Shown here one piece after another: positions 16,135-28,300 of a stretch of DNA of 31,258 bases. A model generated the notes under the pieces. That model worked only from the letters and a program-made list of their open reading frames with translations, made no database searches and was not told the origin of the DNA. The first letter of the stretch is position 1, and every line of letters starts with the position of its first letter. Source of the DNA: Amphimedon queenslandica (Eukaryota; Porifera; Demospongiae; Haplosclerida; Niphatidae); assembly GCF_000090795.2 (NCBI RefSeq), contig NW_003546530.1:37435-68692 (forward strand), written 5' to 3'. Made by a program: the position numbers and the translations under genes.

Positions 16135-18673
16135 GTAGGAAAGAGCTATTAATCTCGGCAAAGTGACTGGTAATTTATTTAATTATTATTAAAATAATTA
16201 AATTTTAAAATTATCGTTTGTTTGTAGTAAATGGTAAAGTTGCTACCATGGAAACTGTCATCAAGGATAATGATGTTGTAACTCATTTGGTTCATAGACA
16301 CGAGCCTCCAGTCTCCTCTCAATCAATTAATATAATAACCAACAATAAGGAGCTACTGGTGGTCAATAAACCACCTTCTATACCAGTATGATATATTATA
16401 ATAACAAAGAATAAATAATACATACTTTACATACATACTAGGTGAAGATTTTCACTTAAAATGTTTACCTCAGAGTGTGTAAAATGTTTTACACTCAAAA
16501 TGGGTTTTTTTTTTTACCTTAAAGTGGGTCAAAAATTTAGCCTAAAATTTAGTAATATTCACCTTGGACATGAACGAATAATTTTTACATGAAATTTGTT
16601 AATTTTCACCTCAAAATTTTTAAATAAAATTTAGTAAGAAGTTGAAAGTTTTTACCTATAATTTTGGTACTTTTTGCCTTCAAGTATGTGTATTGTTTTA
16701 CAGGTACATCCTTGTGGTAGATACAGGCAGAACACAATGATTAATATATTGAAAAATGAATATGACATTGATAATATATACAGTAAGATATTAATATTAA
16801 TTACTATTTTTTGTTATTTTTGTTTTCAGCTATTCATAGGTTAGATAAGTGTACCTCTGGTTTGTTGTTGTTTGGTAAAAGAATATCAAAAGTGCAGGAG
16901 ATTGAGGAGCAGATAAGAGACAGACAAGTACATAAAGAATATTTAGCATTAGTTAATGGACACTTCAATCAGTGAGTAATAATAATATTTGATATTATTA
17001 TTATTATTATATTCTATGAGATATGTTGCTACAAGATACATATACGTGTACTTATGTTTTTTTTAAATTTGAACTGATTCTGATTAAATTTGGATTTTAT
17101 ACAAATTTTTTAATTTGCTCCGAAATTGGGTCAAATTCCCTGTACTATAGTCCAGGAACGTGGGCCAAATTTCACCAAAAATGGAAAGGGGAAAATTTAC
17201 CATTTTAATAATTTTTTCTAATGCATATACATGTTTTTGTGTTGCGTAAAAAGTTTGAGCTGTTATCAATCAAATTTATATTTTTTATGAATTTTTGAAG
17301 TTGCTCCAAAATTGGGGAAAAGTTCCTGGACTATAGTCCAGGAACTTTGGCCAAATTTTGCTAAAAATGAAAAGGAGAGAATTCTCCATTTTTATAATTT
17401 TTTATGATGCATATACATGTTCTTATGTTGTGTAACTAATTCCGATCAAACTTGGATTTTTTACAAATTTTTAAAGTTGTTCCAAAATCGGGCCAAAGTT
17501 ATCAATTACCTATATTTTATTATTATTGTTATTTATAGTTGACTGGCTTAGGGAAACCAACAAATAAATATAAGTTAAAATATAATATTAATTGATCATA
17601 ACAAGCATACATGTACATGTACAATGTACATGTACAATGTACATGTACACCTATTCATCTTCATGTACATGTACTCATAATAATTATCTTTTTTAATGAA
17701 TCTCTCTTTTCTCCCCATACAGTCCAGGTACTATTGAGTGCAATGAGTCTATTAAAGTATTATCACATAAAGTTGGTGTATGTATGGTTGATCCAGTGAA
17801 TGGGAAGGATTGTTCCACATCATTTACACTGTTACACTATGATAAAACTAATAACAGGAGCCTTGTGAAATGTAAGAACAATATTTTAATTAATTAATAA
17901 ACTTGCAGCAATCTCAAGCAGTATATGATCATGAATCATTATTTTTTAATTGTTGCTAATGGATTTTATTTTTGTTCTCTTAATTAGGTGAACCAAAAAC
18001 AGGTAGAATGCATCAAATAAGGGTTCACTTACAATATTTAGGTTAGTGTGGTGTGTGTCCTCATTAATAATACACAATGTAGTACTTTTAGTATAAAGGA
18101 GAAACGTACATGTACATGTACATGTACATGTACAAAATTATCTTTCTATTAAATATTATCATTGTTTTATTATCAAATCAATAGGTTTTCCTATTATTAA
18201 TGATCCTTTATATTCTCATTCCTGTTGGACTAAACACAATCAAACTGAAAACGTAAAGAAGTACATGCACACATGTCCATTATGTCCACCACAAATTTAC
18301 TCTCTATTAAATGGTTTTTTATTATTTGTTACAGATATTATCAGATATTATTGCCTCACGGTTTCCACAGCAACCAATTATTAACGAAACCACTGACACA
18401 ATAAAAACTGAAGAAATAGAGAAAAAGGAAGAGAGTGAAGCTAAAGGAACAAACAATTCCGGTCTTGTTTTGAAGGAGAAAAAATATGAAGAAGATAAGG
18501 AAATTATTTTTAACGTTGATCCACACTGTACAGAGTGTCATGCTCCATCTCGTCCAGACCCCACCCACAATGAATTAATAATGTATTTACATGCACTGTC
18601 ATACACTGGACCAAACTGGGGGTACAGGACGGACCCCCCAGAATGGGCCCGGGAATATTTGAAAGATTTATAG
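15734..18673 (+). CDS. RPUSD2: RNA pseudouridine synthase, RluA family
   Basis: Isomerises uridine to pseudouridine in RNA. Ten exons: 15734-15869, 15919-16040, 16139-16169, 16228-16385, 16704-16782, 16830-16971, 17723-17871, 17988-18041, 18185-18252 and 18335-18673. They sum to 1278 nt (425 aa) with consistent phases. The order is a basic N-terminus, an RNA-binding S4-like region around VNGKVATMETVIKDND, a PVHPCGRYRQNT segment, and the catalytic HRLDKCTSGLLLF motif whose Asp is the nucleophile. KEYLALVNG, KTGRMHQIRVHLQYLG and FPIINDPLY follow. The last exon begins with an acidic low-complexity stretch and ends with a conserved tail (CTEC...ELIMYLHALSYTGP...WAREYLKDL) that is characteristic of RPUSD2 rather than other RluA paralogues. 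Shorter than the human protein (about 545 aa), mostly at the N-terminus. Intron 9 was placed at AAC/gtaaag because reading through the 82-nt intron shifts the frame. Confidence 0.93.
16082..16134. repeat. TTA trinucleotide microsatellite in RPUSD2 intron 2
   Basis: 53 bp of uninterrupted TTA units filling most of a 98-nt intron and ending four bases before the acceptor AG, where a pyrimidine tract would normally lie. Confidence 0.9.
17030..17500. repeat. Two to three diverged repeat units in RPUSD2 intron 6
   Basis: Two and a half units of about 190 bp with recurring 'atgcatatacatgtt', 'gttgtgtaa', 'aaatttggatttt', 'gctccaaaattggg' and 'ctatagtccaggaac'. The order matches the reverse complement of the DECR1 intron 4 repeat. 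The second unit holds a 30-bp perfect palindrome at 17319-17348. The remaining intron DNA shows nothing else. Confidence 0.7.
17319..17348. repeat. 30-bp perfect palindrome
   Basis: AAAGTTCCTGGACTA is followed at once by its exact reverse complement with no spacer. The neighbouring unit near 17140 has only a partial version. Confidence 0.9.
17607..17675. repeat. GTACAT hexamer microsatellite
   Basis: Interrupted ACATGT/GTACAT units shortly before RPUSD2 exon 7 (exon start 17723). Confidence 0.85.
18106..18133. repeat. GTACAT hexamer microsatellite
   Basis: Uninterrupted GTACAT units in RPUSD2 intron 8. Confidence 0.85.
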
Positions 18674-18704
18674 ACAACTTTAATTAATAATTTTTATAAT
18701 AAGT

Positions 18705-18710
18705 AATAAA
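18705..18710 (+). terminator. Polyadenylation signal AATAAA for RPUSD2
   Basis: AATAAA 32 nt after the RPUSD2 stop codon, the only good candidate nearby. Confidence 0.65.
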
Positions 18711-19349
18711 GTTATTATTTTTTATAAAAAATCAGAATCATTCTAATTTTGGCAAATTTGCAATATCGGGCACTCCTTCAAGGCTTCAATACATGAATTG
18801 ATCTACATGTACCTAAGAAGTTTTTACTGACTGCAAATGAAGCTTACTTAAGAAATGTGAGGTAATAATTATAAAATGACAGTTTTGATGTATCTTATTG
18901 TGAAATAGCAAGATGGTATCGAAAAGCTCGTGGGGTGTCAGAAAGATTAATCTACTATAAGACATGTTGATGTGTAAGTTAATACATACTATACAGCGCA
19001 AATATTTTTTGATGGCTATAAATTTTGTGATTCTGTGAAGTTGAACAAAATCCATGGTTTTTTTAATGGCTCCAAAATCACCCCCCCCCCCCCAAATTTT
19101 TATTACATTTTCTGATGCATATTAATGTCTTTATGCTGTGTAAAAAGTTTGACTTGGATCTGACTTAAATTTTTCTGCCTTTTAAAAAAAGGAACCAATT
19201 TCTGAAATTTACCCTGTACTATAGGCTAGCGCACACTTTTTCCAAAAAATAGCAAACAAACACAAATTGAAATTATAACAGAATAAGCAGAACAGAAAAG
19301 AATGTTAAAATGGTGTATGCATAAAAAAGAACACTTTTAAAGCAAATCA
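18711..19349. other. Gap between converging RPUSD2 and NLR3
   Basis: No gene seen. About 19020-19240 is an inverted, single copy of the dispersed repeat found in DECR1 intron 4 ('aatttttattacattttctgatgcatatt...ctgtgtaaaaagttt'). A run of thirteen C at about 19080-19093 lies at its edge. The part next to 19349 is presumably the NLR3 3' UTR. Confidence 0.6.
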
Positions 19350-22300
19350 CTAATATAAAGTAGTATTAGTACCAAGTTTAATTGTTGGTCCTTTTCTACC
19401 AATCTCATTCTCCTGATTCTTAAGAATACTTAGCATGAAAAGATTAGCCTGTCTACTAGTAATTTCTATACATTCAAGTGATGGATGGATAAAGATAGTT
19501 TCATACAAACGTTGTACTAGTTCTATCCAGTTAGGTTGAGAGAACCACCCATTAATGTAACCACACTTTATCCACAGTAATCTGATAGCTGTATGTGACT
19601 GTAGCATGTTAGTAACAGCAGGTAGTAAGTGTTCATAGAACAATAGTGTCATTATTTGTTCTTTCTCTTCCTCATCACTCCAGTCACTGCATGACTGGTC
19701 TAGTTTGAAGTTCACTTCAAGTTCTGTGAGATTGTTTTTTTGAGAGATGACATTTAAAAAAGTTCTTATTTCTTCATTTAATGGAATGGATACACTCAAC
19801 TGCTGCAGACATGTGCTGTGTCTGAGGCCAGTTGTTAGGAAGGACAGGAATGAACTGGAAATGTTACTATTATAGGTAATAATCTCAAGGCATTTTAGTG
19901 TTTCGTTTTTCACTAACATATCTTTTATACTATTATTTACTGTCACTACATTCAAAGCTCTGAGCAGATCTTCCATTAACATACCAAGAATATACCCAGT
20001 AGATGAAGAGGTGGTAACCGTATTACTGGTATATACTCTCTCCTCCTTTATCTTCAATCTCAGAGCTTTAAGTGTAGTATTGGTTTGTAGAATAGTAAAT
20101 AGTTCAATAGCACTCTCAGCTGTGTCTAGTGTTAAGGTTAGTGTTTGTAGACCGGGATGAGAGTCAAATAGAAGATGTGGTGGGTATGGTTCAGTTAGTA
20201 TCAGGCAGTGTAATCCTCTGATGTGTGGAAAAAGCAATGACATTGGTGTAACTTTAGTAGTACGTACATGTAGAGCAGTCAGTGGTGTGTTCACTTCTAC
20301 TATATTCAATGATGATGGTAGGAGTTCATCAGGTATGTCCAGTGAAAGAGCTTGTAATGTGTTGTTGTCATTTAGTAACTGTTCTATTGCCCCATCAGGT
20401 AGAGGAAAAAGAGGAGGACGAGGGGAAAATACATTTAGTGTCAATGATGTTATTGTTTTATTTCTTGTTACTCCTCTGATGACACTGATAATGGTACTTA
20501 TTGCTTCATTCACTCTTTTATAATCAATTTTTATTTCTTTTAATGCTGTCACTTCTATACATTTCTCAAGTTCAGTACACTTTTCTGTGTAGTATGCATG
20601 GTCAACAGTTGGAATAGTAGGTTCATCCATTAATAAGTGCAGTATTTTCATTTGAGGAAGACTGAGGAACTGTAACAATACAAGACAAGGAACATATTGA
20701 CCTAGACATCCTAATTCACAGTAGCACTCCTGAATATTGTATAGTGATGATAATTGTACTAAATGATACAAGATTTCATCAGTAGTTCTGTGCAATAACC
20801 ACATTTCTACCCCTAGTCTCTTACACTGGGTTCGTAGTAAGTTATTGCTTAGTCCAGCAGTGAAGGCTGATAGTTCCTGCGTAGATACTTGCCCCAGGTG
20901 CAAGTGATTCCATGTTATGCTGGAATTGTTTATACAATAACTGAGACACAACCAGTCAAACAATGATAATGATGCTCTATCCCAATTCAGACACAGTGAG
21001 TGGTTGTTGATGGATTGTGCTAATACTTGACATAATTTTGTGTTTTGTGATTCATACAGGAGTTGAAGAAGAAGAATGGGAACATTGTGAACAGCATTAG
21101 AATGCAAATAAATTTCATGGTAGCAATAAAAGTAGGAGAGATAACAAGTCTCAAATCCAAAAGTTTGTTTTTTCTTACACTGTAAGTCAAGCTGTTTATT
21201 GAAATACTGTTGATAGACCTCATGTTCAAGGTGAGTTAGACCTGCAACAAACCTCAGACACATTCGAAAGTGATCATCATCAAAGTGATTTTTAAACACT
21301 TCCTCTGTTTTCTTCTCATGCTTAGCTATCCACCATGCAGCTAAAAATTCTTGTATACTCAAGTGAATGAACTGATACTTTTTCTTATCATATTCAATGA
21401 ATGTTGTAATCAAACCGAGATAATCTTCCTTGACTGCCTCACTCAGTGACTGTAGTTCATGTGAAGAGAATGTCATTGTTGTATTAGCCAGGCTAGTATA
21501 AGCTAATTGACACATCTCTTGTAAAGGTTTAGCTAATTGTGATGGTAATGAAGAAGGACTATCTATATCATAAGGGTCAATATTATGTTTTGGTTTTATT
21601 TCCACATGTCTTCTGATAGTTTGTAGGATGAAGTTCTCATACAGTTGAGTGAGTGTTGTTGGTAAGTGTCCTCCTTCCTTACAATAAACTAAGATGACCA
21701 TGGAACAGACTAGTGGTATATAACACAATGATTGGACATCATTTCGTAATTTAAGATCATTAATGAGTTTCACTGCTAGTTGCGAGTCCTCACTGCTTTG
21801 AGTAGTTGTAAAGTTTTCTTGTTTTGCATCATCTTCGTTTTTCTTATCAATGAGTTCTTTTGCTAGTTTTGTATCTTTTTGAAGTGTTTGTATAATTACT
21901 GTTGATATTTCTTCCTCAGAAAACCCAATGACCTGAACATGTCTACTGAGAGTATCTATTTTCAAAAGTGAAGAGGAGGCATAGCTACGAGAGGTAACAA
22001 TTACTGAACATTGATCTAGCTGCTTTCTATAAATGATATTAGTTGCTAATGAAGACTTTCTGAGTTGTTCACTTAGTTCATCCCAACCATCATAGATTAT
22101 CAATAATCCTTTTCCATTCCCTTTCTTGAGCCATTCCATTACCATTGGGACTTCATAACGTTGCCACAAAAATAGGTCAGCTAGTGTTGTAGCTGTAGCT
22201 ATCTTACTATCCCTTAAAGGACAGTACAGTACCAAGTCATACTGTTGGTGTACAAGTGTTCCATTAGACCACATGTTTAACAGTTTACGACAGAGTGTTG

Positions 22301-23958
22301 TCTTGCCAATACCAGGAGGACCATCTATTACTACTCTGAGAGACAATGAACTATCTGTGGGTTGGAGGACACCTTCAATGCTTATCTCTTTGTTTCCAGG
22401 TAGTTTGAGTATTTTATCAACTTGTCCTCTTAGCAGATGCCAAGCTGATTCTGTTTGTGTGCTGGAGTCTTGTTTTTCTACTAATGCTAGTCTTCCAAAG
22501 AAATCTTTTCCAATTCTTGGTGGCCAGTCCGTAGCAACAATAGGTTGATGTTTGTAGTGTTGTTTTATATTGTCAGCATATCCTTGAACATCATCAGGTA
22601 TTGAACTAATTGATGTGACACTATCAGGTATAGACTGACCTAATGTATTGAGGTATATTGATCACTGATTATGTGCACACACACACTCACCTAATTCATG
22701 TAATATAGAGGTAGCAATATCTGTTAGTGTATGATGTTGTTGATTTACTAATATGTGACACATATCACTTAGATACTGCTCTGGATTAAGAGAGGATTGC
22801 AACTGCTGCTGTATCACAGACACTAATTGACTTGATTTTCTATAATCAGATATTCCTGTTGCTGTTTGTACATATTCTTTAGTATCCAGTGGTATCAGTC
22901 CTTCAGCATACAGTGCATCAGTTACTCTGTAAAGGTTAGTGGTAATAGCATCAGTGAGTTTAACAGAATGAGTCCTTGCTATATCTTGTGGATTACCTGA
23001 AGTAGTGTACCAGTTAATGAGTATTGTGTTAAGTGTATGTTTACCTGATGTAGTACTAGTAACAGGTTTATCAATTACAGAAACGGATAATGATACAGTA
23101 GATACCACTGGTGTACTAGAATTAGGAGTGTCATTAGTACCTATTGTATTAGATAATATTATTTATTTATGTTTATATATGGGTAAGTACATGATCATAC
23201 CTCCTGTACATGGATGTACTTGTAACTGATCATTAATAGTTTGTAATAAATTGATTTCTTTTCTTTCAGTCAATGCATTGAGTACATCTCTCCATGTTGC
23301 TGTAGGATTTGTATTCAACCACTTTGAAAATAAAACTCTTTGTTGGTGTTCAGTATCTATTTGTTCAATTGTTGTAATATCTTGTTGTGTTATTCCAGGT
23401 AAGAGAAGACCAAATGATTGCCAGTCAGCAAGTGGTTCAAGCCATTGAAGCAATAGGAAAATATCAGGTTGATCATCAATCATAGGACCAGGATTGCGTT
23501 CAACATCTCCTGATAAGAGGAGGAGCATACGTAGACAAACAATCACATAAAGATCATTGTAACTCAGGTTAGAACTGCTGCCTCCAGGTAAGACTACTGA
23601 CTGGAGGTAATTTGTGCCAGTAACAGTAACACCAGTAGTACATTGTACTTGGTAGCAGTTACCTTATAATAAAATACCAATAAAATTTACAAAACGGTTG
23701 TAACTGTTGTTTACTTGTTAGAGGAATCATCAAGATGTGTCTTAATAAAGAGAGGGAATGAAAGAAGAGGAGGAAAGCAATAAGAGAAAGAGCTGCTGGC
23801 AGTTTAGATGTCTTCTCTTCTGATGTAGTACTGCCTGACTTGCTGTCTATTGCAGCTTTGAATGAGTGAGAGTGGCAGCCATTAGCTGGTCTACTGGAGG
23901 CAGCTTGACAGTAGTTCCACAGTCCAATACTTGCTCTCCATTGAGAGACATCAATCAT
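19350..23958 (-). CDS. NLR3: leader-2A-Death-linker-CARD-like-NACHT-LRR receptor
   Basis: Complete inverted NLR gene. Exons: 23715-23958, 23201-23662, 23045-23140, 22691-22996 and 19350-22639. They sum to 4398 nt (1465 aa) with phase-1 introns. The start is the ATG of MIDVSQWRASIGLWN. Residues 1-81 are the leader. Exon 2 begins with a Cys/Thr/Val-rich segment unlike NLR2 but shared with NLR4, then a hydrophobic run into the 2A motif DVERNPGP (D134-P141). A Death domain occupies about 147-228 (EPLADWQSFGLLLPG ... NPTATWRDVLNAL). A Ser/Thr/Val-rich linker exon and the CARD-like exon follow. NACHT has Walker A at 476-484 and Walker B LLIIYDGWDEL at 548-558, with LRRs after it. The short linker exon present in NLR1, 2 and 4 is missing or fused: the last exon starts with GQSIPDSVTS and runs straight into the NACHT exon sequence. 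An ATG used in the other copies (MRQ) is Ile here, with no effect on the true frame. It diverges from NLR4. Confidence 0.93.
23484..23507 (-). other. 2A-type ribosome-skipping motif in NLR3 (DVERNPGP)
   Basis: Encodes DVERNPGP, an exact consensus match, after RMLLLLSG. Skipping would separate a 140-residue leader from the NLR body starting at Pro141. Activity is inferred. Confidence 0.83.
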
Positions 23959-24408
23959 CTTGCCCTAGATCTACATAGTATAAGAGGACAATGAGAGAAT
24001 TACATGTAAGTTTAGGTATTTCAGTGTGCACTTACATTACAATAAAGAAGGCCACACTTTTTAAAAGGATTAAGACAAAATTTTTGCTATTTGAAAAGAA
24101 GCAAGTTTTTGCAACAAGTCAAATAAGGGGTGTATCAGATATATATATATAGTAGAGGATGGGTGTATCAGTGCATGGGTGTGATAGCACTTTATGAAAG
24201 TAGTTACTGGAAAACAGCAATAACACTGAATATCATTATCAGTAATGACTATCATTATTAGAGCAATAATAATTGTTTATTGTAATCAGCAGATGTAGAC
24301 TAGATCTATAATGTCAGATGAAATGATTCCATACAGTTGTCATCTCCTCTTATTGATGCAATACAAAAACTAGTGTAGGTTTATTAGTGATAATCCTGGT
24401 TTACTCTA

Positions 24409-24699
24409 ATACTGTGTTCACACTATCTCCCCAGCTGTACAGAACTGTACCTAATTAGATTAGTTTGGTTATAAAAGAACCATGCTGGTAGCAGTTCACA
24501 CTGCACAACTAAACTACACCAACTTCACTTTAAAACTTAACTAAACCATTTCAGAGCACCTGTTTTGGTGCACCACTTTAGCCTGGTTTGGTTTGGTTAC
24601 AGTGCAGTTCAGTTATGTTCACACTTGTTATAAAACTACACTATACTTCCCTAAAACTCAGTTCCAGTACAGTTCTGAAGAGTAGTGTGAACAGGGTAT
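24409..24699. mobile_element. MITE with ATAC-CTGTTCACACT inverted ends, 291 bp
   Basis: The left end ATACTGTGTTCACACT pairs with the right end (reverse complement ATACCCTGTTCACACT) with two mismatches. Weaker matching continues inward ('cagaactgtac'). Both ends are flanked by TA. The interior has more 'gttcacact' copies near 24495 and 24617 and no coding capacity. It is a non-autonomous TA-target DNA transposon between two NLR promoters. Confidence 0.8.
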
Positions 24700-24794
24700 T
24701 AGTGAGTATTATGGTTCCATGACTATGTAATCATGATAATTATGATTGCTATCATCCTAAAAAACACATGCAACCTGGTTCCTTTGTTTTTGTT

Positions 24795-25317
24795 AAGTGA
24801 TCCTTATTTACTGGAAAGCTTGTGCTGTTATAAAAAAATTAAGTAGCATATGTCAAGCATATTTGGTTACTGTGTAGTAGAGTAATGCACTCTTGTGAGA
24901 TAAAAGCAAATGATCCATGAATATAATTCAATAACAATTGAGTATATAGCCTACATATCAACCCACTTCTATTGTACTCTTTACCATTATAGTGACTGGG
25001 TAAAGGAACAACTGGACTGTGTTTGGCTCAACGTAGATGTAAGCGATCCCTATTTACTGATGCTGTTATCAAATAAAAGTTCTAAAAGTAAGTAGTATGT
25101 ATGTTAAGTATCTTGACCAAATTTGGTCACAACATGAGTAACTGTTGTAGAGTAATGTAAACAATCACTTGCATGACATAGCAGCAAATTACCCATTGCA
25201 TATGAATAATTGATTATATTCTGCTAGATAACAGGAAACAAGAAGTCTTTCAGCCCTTGTACCTTTTCTCATTGGTAAAGGAACTCTTAACTGTGTTTAG
25301 TGCAAGGTAGACATAAT
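24795..25317. repeat. Diverged tandem duplication upstream of NLR4
   Basis: Two units of about 245 and 280 bp. The pairs 24795-24945 / 25038-25220 and 24996-25040 / 25273-25317 share landmarks in order: 'gatcc.tatttact', 'tgctgttat', 'agtagagtaatg' and 'aaaggaac...ctgtgttt'. The second copy ends about 11 bp before the NLR4 ATG. Confidence 0.65.
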
Positions 25318-25327
25318 AAATTACAAG

Positions 25328-28300
25328 ATGATTGATGTCTCTCAATGGAGAACAAGTATTGGACTATGGAACTACTGTCAAGCTGCCTCCAGTAGACCAG
25401 CTAATGGCCACCACTCTCACTCATTCAAAGCTGCAGTAGACAGCAAGTCAGGCAGTACTACATCAGGAGAGAAGACATCTAAACTGCCCACAACTCTGCC
25501 TCTTATTGCTTTACTCCTCCTCCTCTTTTCCTCTCTCTCTTTATTAAAACACATTGTGATGTTTCTTCCAACAAGTATAAACAACTTTTACTTGTATATT
25601 TACTGGTATTTTCATTATTAGGCAACTGCTACCAAGTACAATGTACTACTGGTGTTACTGTTACTGATACAAATTACCTCCAGTCAGTAGTCTTACCTGG
25701 AGGCAGCAGTTCTAACCTGATTTACAATTATCTCTATTTAATTGTTTGGCTACGTATGCTCCTCCTCTTATCAGGAGATGTTGAACGCAATCCTGGCCCT
25801 ATCACTGGTAATAATTAAACTTATACAATAAAATACTGTAACACTCATATAAAACTATATTGCAGGCCATAGTCCAATGGATATATTAAGGGCTTATTCT
25901 AGTAAGCTCATTGATGCTATTTCTGGTGATTTATTGAGGATAACAAATGAGCTTCATGCTGCAAGATTAATACCAAAACTATTTAGACAAGAGATGCTTG
26001 TAGGAGCAGCTGATGATTATACTAAATCTAGTAAACTTGTGAATGCCATTGAGCAACAGTTGGAATCCAATCTTGGTCCAGGAAAAACTAAGCAGTATCT
26101 CACTGATGTATGTCATGTATTAATAAATCAACAACATAGCACACTAACAGATATTGGTACCTCTATATTACATGAGTTAGGTGAGTGTATGTGCCTACAT
26201 TATCAGTGTACACATGATTAGTCATTATCTTTCAATACATTAGATCAGTCTATAGCTGATAATGTCAGTCCACACAGTGCTGTACAACCATCACCAGTTG
26301 ATGATACATCCAATACACCAGTTTCTAGCAGATCTATAAGAGGTATATGATAAAATAGTTAATGTGTAGATATTGTTTTATGCATCTTAATCAATAGATC
26401 AGTTTGACTTTGATGTAGATAAACCCATTAGTTCAATTAATGATGTTCAAGGATATGCTGACAATATGAGACAGCACTATGAACACCAGCCTATTGTTGC
26501 TACAGACTGGCCACCAAGAATCGGAAAAGATTCCTATTTTGGAAGATTAGTCTTAGTAGAAAAAAAAGCATCATGCGGTACACCAGCAGAATCAGATTGG
26601 TATTACACAAGAGGACAGGTTGATAAAATAGTTCAACTAAGTGGAAACAAAGTGATAAATGTTGAAGAAGTTCTCAATCCCACAAGTTGTCCTCTGTCTC
26701 TCAGAGTAGTAATAGATGGTCCCCCTGGTATTGGCAAGACAACACTCTGTCGTAAACTGTTAAACATGTGGTCTAATGGAAAACTCCAACAGTATGACTT
26801 GGTACTTTACTGTCCTTTAAGGAATAGCAAAATAGCTAAAGCTACTAGACTAGCTGACCTGTTTGAGTTTGAAAGTTCTAAAGTTCCAAAAGCAGTGGAT
26901 TGGTTTTGGGATCGAGATGGAGAAGGATTACTGATAATCTTTGATGGTTGGGATGAACTAAGCGAACAACTCAGACAGTCTTCATTAGCTGCTAGTATCA
27001 TTTATAGAAAGAAGTTAGACCAATGTTCAGTAATTGTTACCTCTCGTAGCTATGCCTCCTCTTCACTTTTGAAAATGGATACTCTCAGTAAGCATGTTCA
27101 GGTCATTGGGTTTTCTAAGGAAGAAATATCAACAGTAATTATACAAACACTTCAAAAAGATGCAAGACTAGCACAAGAACTCATTAATGAAAATACAAAT
27201 GCTCGGAATGAATACAAATTACACTTTACCACTACTCATAACAGTAAGGACTCACAACTAGCAGTGAAACTAATTAATGATCTCAAAGTACGACTTGATG
27301 TCCAATCATTGTGTTATATACCACTAGTCTGTTCCATGGTCATCTTAGTTTATTGTAAGGAAGGAGGACACTTACCAACAACACTCACTCAACTGTATGA
27401 AAACTTCATCCTACAAACTATCAGAAGACATGTGGAAATAAAACCAAAACACGACATTGACCCATTTACTTTAGGTAGTCTTTCTTCATTACCATCACAA
27501 CTGGCTAGGCCTTTACAAGAGATGTGTCAATTAGCTTATACTAACCTGGCTAATACAACAATGACATTTTCTTCACATGAACTACAGTCACTGAGTGAGG
27601 CAGTCAAGGAAGATTATCTTGGATTGATGACAACATTCATAGAATATGATGAGGTGAAGTATCAGTTCCTTCACTTGAGTATACAAGAATTTCTAGCTGC
27701 ATGGTGGATAGCTAAGCATGAGGAGAAGACAGAGGAAGTGTTTCACCTTCACTTCAAGGATGATCACTTTCGAATGTGTCTGAGGTTTGTGGCTGGTCTA
27801 ACTCACTTTGAACATGAGAGCTATCAACAGTATTTTAATGCCAGTATGCATCAACTTGACTTACAGTGTAAGAAAAAATTATTGTTTGAATGTGATTGCT
27901 GTCAGTTTTTTCAACCCTCATCCTTCTATCAAGATCCTACAAGTAAACAAGACAATCACATCAAATCTGATGATTTTATCCATGTCATCATTCTATTTAT
28001 CCAAGTTCAACTTCTGTATGAATCACAGAATACAACGTTATGTCAAGTATTAGCACAATCCATCAACAACCAACTGTGTCTCATCAATAAAGTATCATTA
28101 TCATTGTTTGACTGGCTGTGTCTCAGTTATTGTATAATCAATTCTAACACAACATGGAATTACTTGCACCTTGAGGCAGTACCTAACCAATCACTATCAT
28201 TCTTCACTGCTGGACTAACCAATAACTCACTACAGACCCAGTGTAAGAGACTGGAGGTAGACTTAATGGATCAACCAACTAATGACTTACTACACAAATT

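Larger units (their letters stand above)
23959..25327. promoter_or_regulatory. Divergent intergenic region of NLR3 and NLR4
   Basis: About 1.37 kb between the two start codons, so it must contain both promoters. It holds a MITE (24409-24699) and a local tandem duplication (24795-25317) next to NLR4. No clear TATA box or gene was found; short ORFs at 24070-24255 and 24910-25095 have no recognisable content. Almost no similarity to the NLR2/NLR5 upstream block was seen, so the two pairs are driven by different upstream DNA. Confidence 0.5.

Noticed and set aside
18253..18334. Reading RPUSD2 through without intron 9
   Set aside because: The 82-nt segment is not a multiple of three, ends in ttgttacag, and splicing it out restores the conserved C-terminal tail.
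19080..19093. Poly-C run as a functional element
   Set aside because: Simple homopolymer at the edge of a repeat copy; could be slippage or sequencing error.
22344..22346. NLR3 starting just before Walker A
   Set aside because: The codon is TTG. The frame is open upstream to an acceptor at 22640 with full homology to the other NLRs.
24910..25095. 61-aa ORF between NLR3 and NLR4
   Set aside because: Lies in a tandem-duplicated noncoding unit; its copy is not open.
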